A stretch of 64,000 nucleotides of DNA from Casuarina equisetifolia (lineage: Eukaryota > Streptophyta > Magnoliopsida > Fagales > Casuarinaceae), in assembly GCA_028551475.1 (NCBI GenBank), contig CM052354.1:32639240-32703239 (forward strand). The letters are read 5' to 3'. A program made the translations under genes and the position numbers. Positions within the stretch are counted from its first letter, which is position 1, and every line of letters starts with the position of its first letter. A model generated the notes under the pieces. The model ran no database searches and was not told the DNA's origin. It was given only the letters and a program-made list of their open reading frames with translations. Shown here piece by piece: positions 44,183 to 55,850 of this stretch.

Positions 44183-44234
44183 GTCTTTTATGACATCTAG
44201 ATGGGCTGTCTTTTATGACATCTAGCCCATCTAG
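44183..44234. repeat. 18-bp direct repeat overlapping an 11-bp-arm inverted repeat
   Basis: GTCTTTTATGACATCTAG at 44183-44200 and 44208-44225. Inverted arms CTAGATGGGCT (44197-44207) and AGCCCATCTAG (44224-44234). Confidence 0.9.
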
Positions 44235-45775
44235 CGTAGACCTAGCAAATCGAGAAATAGACCTACATTACTCATAAGCAAGACCACCGCCACAAACTCA
44301 AACAAGGAAGGTTCTTTCTCTTGAATCCCTTGGAGCCGGGGAAGTGCCCTTTAATGGGTTCTTCATTTGCCAGACCCTAGGTCTTGCCCATAATCATATG
44401 CCTGGATTTCTGAACCCTTGAAAGCAAGTTGGAGCCATTAGCTCAACAGGTAAAAGTACTTTGAGGAAGGAAACTTTAGCTTAAAGGGAATTGACACTGT
44501 TTTGATATTCCACAAGTGGGTCATCAAGGTTTACCCAAAAGGAGATAGATTAATCAGTGCATATCCTTTCTGATACACGAAGCTACATACTACTAAAGTC
44601 ATTTCCTTTTTAAATGTGGCGTATATTCCACAGAAAGACTGGCGCTGAAACTGCCAAAAGATGATCCTCCATGATCTTCACAAGAGAACAGATGTGAACG
44701 AAGCTTGAGGATTAAAATTTGAACTTTTAGACTACAGTACATTCCTTCCTTTTGCATTCAATTCCTTATGATTGGAAGAGATAGAATGTTGGTCTGACTC
44801 TGAATAAAAAGGATGAGCGAAGGAACAGTCCAAGATATCTGATACTTCCCATTTGCTTTCCAGGGAGAAAAGCCAACGGCTTGATATAATATTAGGACCT
44901 CTGTTGCATTGTCAACATGCACCAACGGCTACAACATGAATAAACAAATAAAGAGTTGGGAAAAAGTTGGGTTTCCCTCCCTCCCTCCCTCCCATTTCAA
45001 CTCTCATGTAATCCCATAAGATTCCCGTTGCGAGTGAAATTAATGTGTTTTTGTACTATTGGGGAAAGGCAGCTTTATCTTAAAGTTTTGCTTGCTTCCA
45101 CTTTGACTTTAACATGCATATAAATTTCTTGCAATTTGATGGAGAATCACATCATATAAGATTTGGAGTTGGTAGGTAGGATCAAGTTCATGGCTTTCGG
45201 TATAAGGACCAGTCTTTTTTAAATGTTCTTTTAGGGCCAGTCAAGAACATTTGTTTGTATCTTATCATTTTCTATGGTATGGTAAATGCAAATGTGACGA
45301 TGGAAGTTATTACAAGACAAGAGTTTTAATATGATTCAAGAGATTAAGATGAACTTGTTTTGCTACTTACGACTTTGAATATTCACGACCACAAACTACT
45401 TTTTCTTCTTTTGAGACAGATGATAAAGTAATGTCGAGAGAAACATCTGTGGGGGCAATTGTATGGTGTCCGTGCAACCCCTTTTCCCTGTTCCTTTCAG
45501 TTCTTGAAATTTGACTGCAAACAGAAGCCCCATGTCTTGTGGCGCAGAGGTTTTCAGAAGAAAGCAGACCCAAGTTCGAGAAGCTTTGGTGCATACAAAT
45601 TGCAGACTGAAATGCTGCACCCTCGCAGGGTCAATGGGCAACTTTGGACCCAGAAGTTACAGGTTCAACTTTCAGAAGCACATAATTAACATGCAGAACA
45701 CAGCTTCATAAACCCAAATCAGAGCTTTTACACAAGAATCGTAAAAGTACAATAAAATTTCACAGATTTTAGCTC

Positions 45776-45805
45776 ATGGGAATGGGAATGGGAATGGGAA
45801 TGGGG
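45776..45805. repeat. (ATGGGA)5 microsatellite
   Basis: Five 6-bp units in the 3' flank of the minus-strand gene. Confidence 0.9.
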
Positions 45806-46154
45806 ACTTTTTACAGAGGCGTGGGATTTCTTCTCTCCTGTCCTCAGCTTTTCGGATTCAAAAGCAGAAATGGGGCACAGAGTTCGAAAACACTGTCTTT
45901 GCAGAACTGTAAATCTTTGGTTATCCGGACACGAAATCCACGGGGACGAGTTGAAAAGTAAAGAAAGGTCAATTCAATGGTGTTTCGTACTCTGAGTTTC
46001 CATACCGTGACGTTCAGACACAGACAATGCCATCTGCATATCTGACAACATGGCTCGCAAAGACAAGATCTTTCCAAATCCCCAACTCGAGGACTATTCA
46101 CTAAAATTGAAATTATCTACAGTAGACAAAGACTTGAGCAAGAAGACGATGAAT

Positions 46155-47054
46155 TTAGAGAAAAATGAAACACTCCAAGGACACAAGCGGGTTTTCCAAG
46201 GACTCGTTGGTCGTCGGCGAGGTCGTCGTCGGCTGCAGCTTGCCCTCCGTGCCGTTATCACTCGTAGTCTGCTGCTCTGTTTGTGGGGTGTAAGTCTCAG
46301 ACGGAGCCGCTCTGACGCGACTGGGAGACTTGTTTGTTCTCCTGGCAGATGGGCTCCGACCCACGGCGGATCTATTTGGCCCATTATCCACACGGGTCGC
46401 CGGCGACCTAGACCGCCTAGCGGAAGGCTCTCCGGGAGGCCCCCTCCGGTTCGGTGGAGTCTCGCCGGCTCTCAACCCACGTCGAGGTAGCGGTTCTCTC
46501 GCCTGAACAGACCGGACCGTCCCGGAGTTAGTTGTACTGGGAGATTGATCGGATCTCCGGGTGGGGGACCTCCCTACAGGCCTCTCTCTCTTGGCTGCCG
46601 GGTCCCGACCACGAACTCTATTCCTGTGCAGCGGTCTAGCCGGGGACAATCTGTGGACTCTCTGACGGACCTCCTCGTCGTCGTCTCTCTTGGTGGTTGT
46701 AGTAGACACGCTCTCGCTCAAGCTGTAGACCTCGGAGAGCTCGGAGACCTCGTTTTCCGCAGCTGCATTGACCGGCGAATGAAACTTCTTGGTCCTGTCG
46801 TCGACGTCGATACTCTTATCGTCGCCAATGTCGTCCTTAACAGCTTCGAACACCGGTTTCCCGGCGGGTTGGAGGTCCTGCTGAGGCTTGGGTTTGGGGG
46901 TTTCGGAGAGCACTTCCTTGACGGTCTCTTCTTCGGACAGCGGATGGGAAGCTCTGTTCTCGTGGGACTCAGATCTCACCGGGTGAGCACCCACTTGAGG
47001 TTGGTGGTGCTTCTGCGAAGCTGGGGGCTTTGTTGAGCTCACGCAGCAACCCAT
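46155..47054 (-). CDS. Predicted N-myristoylated, Arg/Ser/Pro-rich protein (299 aa)
   Basis: Intact single exon, ATG at 47054. It begins MGCCVSSTK: Gly2 with Ser6 fits the N-myristoyltransferase consensus, and Cys3-Cys4 could be palmitoylated, so a membrane-anchored cytosolic protein is predicted. Residues 40-110 are acidic. A conserved-looking core follows (SELSEVYSLSESVSTTTT, then DDDEEVRQRVHRLSPARP). Residues 130-250 are rich in Arg-Ser-Pro with recurrent GRSPxRR, RSRSPATR and GRSPSARR units, as in proteins annotated serine/arginine repetitive matrix-like. No structured domain. The family is plant-specific as far as I know, function unknown. High GC (notably CG) sets it apart from its flanks. 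The last residues (LVSLECFIFL) are hydrophobic and may vary in other plants. Confidence 0.85.
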   Translation of the reverse strand: MGCCVSSTKPPASQKHHQPQVGAHPVRSESHENRASHPLSEEETVKEVLSETPKPKPQQDLQPAGKPVFEAVKDDIGDDKSIDVDDRTKKFHSPVNAAAENEVSELSEVYSLSESVSTTTTKRDDDEEVRQRVHRLSPARPLHRNRVRGRDPAAKRERPVGRSPTRRSDQSPSTTNSGTVRSVQAREPLPRRGLRAGETPPNRRGPPGEPSARRSRSPATRVDNGPNRSAVGRSPSARRTNKSPSRVRAAPSETYTPQTEQQTTSDNGTEGKLQPTTTSPTTNESLENPLVSLECFIFL

Positions 47055-49179
47055 TTAAGATCTTCCGTCGAAACGCCGGTGAGAGCTACCGCAACAAGGA
47101 GGTAGTGTTGGGTCAGACTCAAAGCCGGAACGCCATTTTCAGCCGGTAACTGCACTTAGAGACAAGTTTGTTTGCAGGAAGAAGGAATGGATTGGGAAGA
47201 GTCAATGCAACGTATTTATTGTACGTACCTCCGACAATTTGTCTGAACCAAACTCTGTAGCAGAAAATAATAAAACAGTCCTAAAGTCTCATTTATGTAA
47301 TAACTTCTTTGAGGTTGTCCATTACTAATAATTATTATAAATATTTAAAAAATTGCAACAATTACATACCAAACATCTTATCTAGGATGATTTTTATTAT
47401 GTCAAAAATAAATTTTATATTTCAAAATTAGGTTAACTGATATTCTAATTGCAGTACATAATTTTTATAATTTTTTGTATTGAACTTAGGAATAAGAAGT
47501 CTCACACAACATTAGCTCTTTGGTAAGTGAGGTACTCATCGATCGATGACAATAAAATTATTGCTTTTTTTTTTTAAAAAAAAAAGATAGTAATTTTGGA
47601 CATAGATTAAGGTGAGTGGATGGATTTGTCTCCTTTTTTGTATTGGGGTCTTAATAATTGGGCTCGTGAGGTGGGTGTTATCGTTTGTCTCTACCGCGGT
47701 GGTTGATGAGCGGCGCAAGTCATGCAAGGGTGGTCGTTTTACAACCGTGACAGACATGTGAATTAACGTGAATAATGTGCAATCAGTATGGGTGGTTCGT
47801 CAAGGATCACGTGTGTCGGATGATTTTACTATGTAATTTAGCAGCCACAACTGGTTCTGATCCCTTTGACTTGGAAGGAACAACATGATTTAGACCAACA
47901 TGGCTGTGCAATCTTACAAACTAATATATAAATCAAGATGAAATAAACCCATTTTCCCGTACCAAACATATTTTAATGGGTCATGATTGAAAGAAAGTTA
48001 CGGTGCATTAATTCTTCTACCGCTTTGTTTTTTTGTTTTACTATATGTCTTTTTTATTTAAACTTTACTTTAAAAATTTTATTATTTAATGTGAAACTTT
48101 TGTTTTATATATACTAATCTGTATATCAAGCACGATTATACTTAAAGATTGTCAATTGTATAGGGTGAAATAAAATTAATATAAATTCTTATATTATGTT
48201 AAAAGATCTAAAGATTTAGTTTATAATTTAACTCAAAAATTAAATAATTATTCTTTTAATATATGAGATTTTCAGCACAAATTCATATGTTAACATTATA
48301 AAAAACTGGCAATCTCCTTCGTGCTAGAAGAAGAAAAAGAGGGATAAGAGGAGGGTCGGTGCATTCTACAGTTGAAGTTTTGCACCTTATTCAATTTCTC
48401 AGACCCCACGACAGTAATGGGTATGGAGGGAAGGCCTTGAGCAGTGTTTGGATCATGTCATAATGAGAAGAAGAATCTGTCGTGCACAGTCCCAGAGTAA
48501 GACAATACCGGAAGATATATTGTATCTGGCAGACCTGAAAGCCATGGGTCCTCACTCGAAATGCCGAAAAGATTCATTGTAGAGAGTTATCTTTCTGGAA
48601 ATGCAGAAAAATTTGGTAGGATGTCATGCATTACTTCTAATTTTCTATGAAATTTACTATAAATGAACGAATTGTCTATTTCATGCTTAACCTGGTTTTA
48701 AGGATGAAAAGGACTTTCTAACAACAATTAATAGCCAATTCAATTAGATATCCCAAAGTGGCATGTTTTGCAACAGAGTTGGTGCAGCTCCATGACCAAA
48801 CGAAAGGGAGAAAGATAACAACATTCGGCCAATTGCAATTGGTGGAAGGTCTGCCACAAATGTAGTAAATGCAATCAAGAAGATGATTAGCAGGCAAGGC
48901 GAGTATCTTATTGGGTTAAAATGATTTGGGCTGGATTTACATTTTGGGCTGAAGCCCATTCAAATGTGGAAGTCATCATCGAAGCATTGCAAAAGCCCAT
49001 AAACAAAAGCAGCACAAGGAGTTCTATAGAAGCATTAAAAGGACCCCCAAAACATTAAGGCCCATGAAAAATGGGAAGAACAACAATCAGGATGTGATCT
49101 ACAAAAATAGAGTCAGCATCAATAGCATATCAACAGAGACCTCTTTGCTCCTTATATGCTTCTTTAATGCACAAAAACC
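47055..49179. other. Upstream region of the Arg/Ser-rich gene and spacer to the DUF4220 array
   Basis: Short 5' UTR, then AT-rich DNA, apart from the duplicated segment at 47641-47890. Nothing else recognised. Confidence 0.4.
47641..47890. repeat. 250-bp direct repeat, copy 1
   Basis: About 85-90% identical by eye to 58097-58342, including TGCAAGGGTGGTCGTTTT, GTGACAGACATGTGAATTAA and CTGGTTCTGATCCCTTTGAC. Weaker similarity continues for about 100 bp to the right. Not coding in any obvious way. Confidence 0.85.
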
Positions 49180-49420
49180 AAAAATAGAATCGGATATTGC
49201 ACGTAATACAGTCAAATGCACACTCCATAATCTTGTGGTGGTGAAACATTCTTATTACTTCTTTCAATTTTTCAAGAGTTTCATTGTGGATCTCATTCTT
49301 AGTTTCCGTGAGCTTGATGAGAGTAGGCTTTCTTATCTATTTTGTCTGATTTTGTATTTAAATCATCTCTTTTTCTCATCCATCGAAATCTCTCTAATTG
49401 AGCAAAAAAAGTTTCCTCAT
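49180..49420 (+). pseudogene. DUF4220-family relic (copy 0)
   Basis: At 49266-49327 the translation SFIVDLILSFRELDESR parallels LIVDRKFTLRERDESK of the better copy at 59.8 kb. The sequence to its right (49347-49405) matches 63089-63150 in copy 3. No other part of a DUF4220 gene is nearby, so this is a fragment. Confidence 0.55.
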
Positions 49421-50082
49421 GTTGTTCATGTTTTTGTAATGTACCAGGTGTATTTCATGGACTTATCAACACCATGTTCCTTGGGGAACATGAGAAAGCA
49501 AGCGAACGGTGAAGCACTACAGACTAGTAAGAATTCTGACGCCAAGACTAGTTCAAAATCACTCACCGTTAAGAAAGAATCAATGCCTTTTTAACAAATC
49601 ATCCGTCAAACGATTGCTTCATGTATCTCACTAATTTCATGATTGCTTCCATATGTTATTGTTTTGGAATGTACGTGAACTGACTTAGTAGCTATTTTTG
49701 ATAAGTTAATGTCTGGTTTTCTCATGATCAGATATATGAACTTTCTGATCAACTTATTATATCATGATACAGTATTGAGAAGCTTGTCCTCCTTTTTAGT
49801 ATAGATGCTTGCATTATACTCTTCTTAAGTTGGGTTCAATTTTAGGTCTATTCAAATATCTAAGGTTTTTGACCCAAAGAAGCCATATGCAACGATCAAC
49901 TCTAATGCATATTTCCTCAGGTCAAGACAAATTTCAACTTGTGACATTTTGCTTTAGTGTGAATGAAATATTTCAACAAGTCTAAATCCCTCATATGAAA
50001 CTTCAAGCGAAAATAACCTTTTATTATGATCTTAATTTTTGTGAATTACATTCTAATTATAGGAACAAATGAGAAAGATACT
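49421..50082. other. Spacer between the DUF4220 relic and the tandem repeats
   Basis: The frame from 49064 stays open to 49594 but has no recognised domain after 49330. Otherwise AT-rich. Confidence 0.35.
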
Positions 50083-53000
50083 TTTAGTTCTTTTCCACAA
50101 TTATTGTGGTTAAAACCATTAGCTCTCTTATTACTCTTGTGCAAACGTTTGCAATTAGGAAGTCTTTTCTTTAGTCCTTCGTGTTCACTTTGAGATGTAC
50201 TTAGACTAAAAGTTTTGTTGGTGAACAAAGTATGTACAGTTATGTGGATGGCTTAACCATGAGTTTTTCTAATAACCTAATCTTGGTTAGCATCTATGCT
50301 TTGCAAAAAAGGTTGTCAATAACATAAAAGTGTAATGAGTTAAAGATGTTCTTTAAAGTACCTTCCTTTGCTAGATGGACAATTCTTTGGGTAGGTAATT
50401 TGGAAGACCATAAAACTCATAAGGTCATTTCGCATGTAGTTTGTTCACCTAAAAAGAAAGGAAGACTTAAACTACTAAACTTTAAAGTATGGAATAAAGT
50501 TTTGTTGGGATGGTCACTCTGACTTCTCATCAATTATCTAGGTTTATTCTTATAAAGTAGATGGATTTATAGTACTAAACGAAGAAGAACTTTAATTATG
50601 TATCTTGACATCAAAAGAAATATGACATAGAGTTGGAGATATCTTTTAATGCTACAATAAATTTTCACGTCTATGCTCTTTGAACTTTCTTATTGTTGTA
50701 AAAAGACATTCATGGAATTGTACTAAATAAATATTGAGGTTGAATGGTATAATTTGATATAGTCAAGTGGAATTAGCAAACATAACTTTATTAGATAACT
50801 CATATGTAAGGACATACTTCGTACAATAAAAGTGATTTCTTGATGACTCTTTTTAATTGATTTATATTGTAATTTTTGTAATTGTCAATTTAAAAATAGG
50901 TCACACTTGTTTTTTCAATATACTTAGATTGGAGAAATTTGGTAAAACATTCTTGGACAACAAGGCCTTCATAAAAACATCAATGATTAGAACTCTAAAT
51001 TGTAATGGATGATTAAAGCAACTAAAGGAAAAGATTTGAATGTGAAGCTTCTTAAATTTTCTTTTTTAGCATATATCTCTTGTATATGATTTGAATGAAA
51101 TTGTAGCCATTTTTAAAATAAGGTTGTTAAATTATCAATTTTATTGGCTAAAATTAGTTTAATAGTATATGTGAGAACATTTCTATTTAGGAATATTATA
51201 CCTTTTTAGGTGACTATTTTGTTATATTATAGTTGAAAGATTCCAAACTTAATTTTCTTAGATAAATTGTAATACTGAAGTATGCCTCTAAGTGATGAAT
51301 AAATTTCATATTCATAAAAAAAAAAAAAAAAAAGAATGTTCCTCTCTAATGCCTTGCCTTATTCTTGTCTATATAACAAAGAAAAGAAAAAAAGAAAAAA
51401 AAAAGAAAAAAAGAAAAGAAAGAGTAGTAGATAAAAGACTAGCGTAGTTCTTTCCACTTTACATGGAATGAAATGGAGCTTTTTATCATTGAATCTTTTT
51501 TTGTTCACAAAACCTTTACCCCTATATTTTTTTCTTCCTTTTTTAAAATTAGGTGAAGGGGTAAAGGGTGAAATATGATTGAAAGATAGAAATCTCATGC
51601 AACTCTATTTAATTCTTTTTCAAAATTATGGTTATTAAAACCATTAACTCTTTTGTTACTCTTGTGCAGCCTTTTACAATTAGGAAGTCTTCTCTTTAGT
51701 CCTTCTTGTTTTCTTGAACACATACTTGTATTAACAAATTTTATTGGTGAACAAAGCATGTACACTTATGTGGATGGGTTAATCGCAAGTCTCTCAAATA
51801 ACCTAATCTTTATTGGCATCTATGCTTTGCAAAAAAAATATTGATAGCATAAAAGTGTAATGAGTTAAGGATGTTCTTTAAGGGTACCTTCCTTCGCTGG
51901 AGGGATAAATGTTCTCTTTAGTACTTTGCCTTTTTCTTGTTTAAAAAACAGAAAAAGGAAGGGTAGTAGATAAAGGATTAGGGGAGTTAGCTCCACTTTA
52001 CTTGAATGGAGCTTTTTATCAAGAAATCTCGTGGTTCACGGAACCTTCGCCCTTATCTTTTTTAATTTTTTTCCTTCCCTTTTTAAAGCTACGTACAAGA
52101 GGGAGAAGGTAAAATATGATTTCAAAATAGAAAATCTTATGCAACTCTATTTAGTTATTTTTCAAAATTATGGTCATTAAAACCATTAGCACTCTTGTTA
52201 CTCTTGTGCAGCCTTTTGAAGTCAGGAAGTGTTCTCTTTATTCCTTCTCATTCTCTTTGAAGCATACTCAGATTAACAAATTTGTAAATGAAAAAAGCAT
52301 CTATGTTATTAGGATGGGGGATAACCATAAGTTTCTTAAATAACCTAATCTTGGTAGGCATCTATACTTTGCAAAGAAGTTTTCGATAGTATAAAAATGA
52401 GTTGAGTTAGAGATGTTCTGTAAGGTACCTTCCTTTCCTAGAGGGATAAATTTTTCTCTTTAATGCTTTGCCTTGTTCTTGTTTGAATAAAAAAAGAAAA
52501 GAAAAAAAAAAAGGAAGGCTAGTAGATAAAGGACTAGCGAAATTTGCTGTACTTTGCATGGAATGGAGCTTTATATTATTGGCTCCTTTTGTTCACAAAA
52601 CCTTTGCCCTTATCTTTTTTATTTTTTATTTTTTTAGTTAGGCAAAGGGCAATGGGTGAAATAAAATTGAAAGAATGAAATTTCATGCCATTCTATTTAG
52701 TTCACTATCAAAAAAATTTAGGAGTTAAAACCATTATCTCTCTTGTTACTCTTATGCAGCCTTTCGTAGTTAGGAAGTGTACTCTTCATTCCTTCCTGAA
52801 GGACAGAAATCCCATGCAATTTTGTTTAGTTCTTTTTTCAAAATTATGATTATTAAAACCATTAGCTCTCTTGTTACTCTTGTGCAACCTTTTGTGATTA
52901 GGAAATTTTCTCTTTTAACTTCTCACTCTCCTTGAGACATAATTAGACAAACATGGTTATTGAACAAAACATATACGATTATATGGATGGGTTAAGATGA

Positions 53001-53110
53001 GTTTTTCAAATAACCTAATCTTGGTTAGCATTTATGCTTTGCAAAAAAGATGTTGTAAAAAAGTAATGAGTTACAAATATTCTTTAAGGTGCTTTCCTTT
53101 GAAAGAAGGG
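50083..53110. repeat. Tandem array of about 540-bp repeats (two full, three partial units)
   Basis: Units begin near 50096, 51621, 52163, 52709 and 52839 with a shared start (CAAAATTATGGTTATTAAAA, then TTGTTACTCTTGTGCAGCC). Spacing is 542 and 546 bp for the regular ones. The unit from 50096 is split by a LINE fragment (50382-51333), the unit from 52709 is cut to 130 bp, and the last ends near 53105. Each full unit also has a A/G-rich run and the segment GGAATGGAGCTTTTTATCA. A further 60-bp piece lies at 63155-63214 next to a DUF4220 relic, so the repeat probably originated in or beside a DUF4220 gene. No coding potential seen. Confidence 0.85.
50382..51333 (+). mobile_element. 5'-truncated LINE fragment with poly(A) tail
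   Basis: The sequence interrupts a 540-bp repeat unit and ends in 18 A residues (51316-51333) shortly after AATAAA. Its first part translates as ILWVGNLEDHKTHKVISHVV, then CSPKKKGRLKLLNFKVWNK and VLLGWS. This is the pattern of the C-terminal region of plant LINE reverse transcriptases (CxPKxxGGLG...NxALLxKW). Stops follow. A clean target duplication was not found. Confidence 0.7.
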
Positions 53111-53640
53111 ATATACAAAACCTAAAATAGAATTGAGTATTGCACATTATATGGTCGAAGACTCGCTTCAACGTCAAAACATTATTAAATTGGTTGTAAT
53201 TCACAGTGATCGTCAATTAATTTCGCATACCATCTTTTTTTCTTCTTATCATTTGATTGCGTAGGAATGAGTTATTTTTTCAGAAAAGGGTTGCACATGA
53301 GCTTAGAGGGACAAAAATTATGTTTTGTATCTTTCTTTCATCTTATTTTTCATATGGTGTCTTGTTGACTCGGGTAACTCAATCTATACGTACTCAGATT
53401 AGAAGGCACGATTATGTTCAAAAAAAAAAAATTAGATGTTTCTTTTTAAAAAAAAAAAAAATCACCCTCGCAGTATTGTAAAGATTTTTTTTAAAACTAA
53501 AAAACTTTAATCTCACTCTTGTGGTTTCCTAAAGATATTTTGTCTTTCGTAAAGACACGTGATACACATAAAAATCACGTAAGAGGCTCATGTACATGCA
53601 AAGTCGTTTCTTTATTCCTTCGATTTGGGTACGGGTGTTG
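53111..53640. other. Spacer between the tandem repeats and DUF4220 copy 1
   Basis: Start (53105-53160) similar to 49180-49230, A-rich tracts near 53420-53460, no gene seen. Confidence 0.4.
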
Positions 53641-54030
53641 GCTTTGAGTGACGAGCGTTTAAAAAATGGCATATGATTCAAATTTATTCCACAATACTTG
53701 TGAATATTAACGTCGGATCAAACCCAAAGTCCATTTTGGCCTAGAAACCATTCATCAATCCCAAGATTCTTTGAGTAGATGAATGAATTGCGAAAGATGA
53801 ACACTTCTTTCGTGCAGGGGCTCCACTGGCTATCCAGAAAAAAGAAAAAGGAAGAAAAGAAAAAGGAGAAGAAGAATAAAGTTAGAAATAAAGGGAGGTC
53901 TGGGTCCTGATGCCATCGGTAAACTCTGCCTATAAAAAAAGTCCGATTGACATCACATGATGTTCAAAATTTACTTCCCTATTCTTCCATCAGCTTTTGG
54001 AGCGATCGCAATAGGTCATATGTTTTGTCA
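53641..54030 (+). promoter_or_regulatory. DUF4220 promoter module, copy 1
   Basis: Matches 58900-59310 and 63355-63745 throughout: an ATTCAAATTTATTCCACA start, an A/G-rich AGAAGAAGAATAA run, then TATAAAA at 53931 and a GTCCGATTGACATCACATG start region. A 5'-UTR intron probably follows, ending at CGACAG before 54563. Confidence 0.75.
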
Positions 54031-54562
54031 TTTTCTCTTCAAACTGTGTTACCACCTACAATGAATTATTTATGCAGTTCTTGTGTTTATAGTTTGACTA
54101 AAATTCTTCTATACTGTCATTCTCATTTATTTATGCAATTCTTGTGTTTATAGTTTGACTAAAATTCGTCTATACTATCATTCTCATTTATTACTTATTC
54201 AAATCTTTGTGTGGATACCATTTTTACTGTTATGGAAAAACTAATCATGAGTTATTGTTATCTACAATTGAGCTGTTATATTTTGCTGTTATGAATGTTT
54301 AGGGTATTCATCAAATAAATTTTTAAATTAGGTGGCAAATATTGGCACCAAAAAATGTTTACAGTTTAATTTAAAAATAATAGTTAGAGCTAAAAAAAAT
54401 ACAATAAAATACACCAAAAATTATAGAGAATCTTGACTTAATCTTCACTATATATAAAGTAACGAGGTTTGTTATCAACCGTCTAACCCTAAATATTTAA
54501 ATTGCCTCTTGCCTTTATCTTTTAGCTACTTGGAAACTAACTTCCTAAACTTTTCTTCGACA

Positions 54563-54947
54563 GGGTGAAAGAAAACCAAGAGATTAAAGGAAAGATATGT
54601 ATTCCATCTTTTCCTTAATTAAACAGTTCTATGATAAATGGCACATCCACATTTTCATTCTATCTAGTTTGTTGCTACAAACAATTTTGACTCTATTCGC
54701 ACCATTCAGAAAGCGAGCAGGTCTGATGGTAACCATTTTGGTTTGGATAATTTACTTGTTGGCTGATTGGACTACAATCTTTGCGGTTGGACTTATTTCC
54801 AACAGTCAAAAGGATGATTGTCTACATCCCAATGAACAGGCTGACATTCTCGCATTTTGGGCACCTTTTTTGTTATTGCATCTCGGGGTCCAGATACCAT
54901 CACTACTTTTGCAATCCAGGACAATGCCTTTTGGCTAAGGCACTCAC
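54563..54947 (+). pseudogene. DUF4220/DUF594-family membrane protein pseudogene (copy 1)
   Basis: Exon opens after a CGACAG acceptor. The first ATG at 54597 gives MYSIFSLIKQFYDKWHIHIF, parallel to copy 2 (MYHIFCLIKQLYEKWNIQIF). Three hydrophobic stretches follow and the family core LAFWAPFLLLHLG. One base lost near 54885 relative to copy 2 (CTCGGGGTCC against CTAGGTGGTCC) shifts the frame before the GPDTIT motif. Homology ends near 54947, where the gypsy-2 element begins. The rest of the gene is absent. DUF4220 proteins are multi-pass plant membrane proteins of unknown function. Confidence 0.85.
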
Positions 54948-55084
54948 TTCACTCGATCCTTTGTTAAATCCCTCAATAGCCCTCTGGACTGCTGCAAAAT
55001 GGTATTGAAGATGCCAAGTTTCGATCAAGAGGGGAATGAGCCAGAAACAGTTCCTCGTGCCAGCGAAAATCTTGATGTCCATGA

Positions 55085-55850
55085 GATGAATGAATCAATG
55101 CATTAGTTATTTACTGTGCTAAATGCAATAATCGATGATGTTGCAACTCGTTTTCACTCAGGGAAAGATTCTGGTGAAAGTTCTTCTGCAAGGCAAGGAG
55201 GATTTCGCCCCCAAGGAGAGAGAAGATCTATGGGAAACCAATTTCAGACTCGGACAATCAAGTTAGACTTTCCACAATATGAAAGAGGTGGTGTCCAACA
55301 TGGTGGATTGATTGTGCCTTGCAGTTCTTTGACTACCACGACACACCAGAAGAAGATCGTATTAGGATTGCCTCTTGGCATTTAGATGGTGAGGCACAAC
55401 TAGTATTTCAATTACTAAAAAAAGAATATGATAATGATCTCATTCCATGGCAAGCATAAGCAGATGAACTCAAGCAGCAATTTGGACCAACTCTTTTCAC
55501 TGATCACTTTGGAGAACTCACAAAATTGAAGCAAATCACGACTATTCATAATTATCAACTTCAATTTGGTAAGTTACTTCTTAGAGCTGGTCATTTGAAT
55601 GCTGTACAAAGTGTTAGTTGCTTTATAAGTGGATTAAAAGAATGTATTCGTTTGGAAGTTCTTGAACACAATCCACCAATGCTGTCAGCAACAATTGGAT
55701 TTGCCCGATTATTTGAACCCAAAGAATTAACTTCAAGACCAGTCGTTAGCTCTATTAATAAACCATCACCTTCCCTTAACTGCAGTAACACCAAACCAAT
55801 AGAACAAAAGCCACAAATGCCAATAAAAAGACTTACATAACCTGAGATTA
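55085..55850 (+). pseudogene. Gypsy-2 gag
   Basis: Gag-like frame with MNESMH-type start (stop at once), a polar linker, and a retrotransposon-gag core that reads across three frames (LPLGI, then DGEAQLVFQLLKKEY, then TKLKQITTIHNYQLQFGKLL and SCFISGLKECIRLEVLEHNP). At least two frameshifts and two stops. Confidence 0.8.

Larger units (their letters stand above)
43044..46154. other. Intergenic region between two convergent genes
   Basis: 3' flanks of the membrane-protein gene and of the minus-strand Arg/Ser-rich gene. An open stretch at 43535-43720 (ERQGNALKDAGSSITSALSV) looks exon-like, with GTAATGAC after it, but is not recognised. Direct-repeat/palindrome at 44183-44234. No other gene seen. 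Confidence 0.4.

Noticed and set aside
44425-44460. Possible tRNA-like sequence (TTAGCTCAACAGG)
   Set aside because: Resembles a D-arm only; no anticodon arm, T-arm or acceptor pairing could be found.
46050-47036. Plus-strand open stretches opposite the Arg/Ser-rich gene
   Set aside because: High GC and Arg codons on the minus strand create open antisense frames; the minus-strand frame has the acylation motif and family features.
49064-49594. 176-codon frame taken as one gene
   Set aside because: Only the 49266-49327 part resembles DUF4220; the rest is unrelated, so it is a relic plus chance frame.
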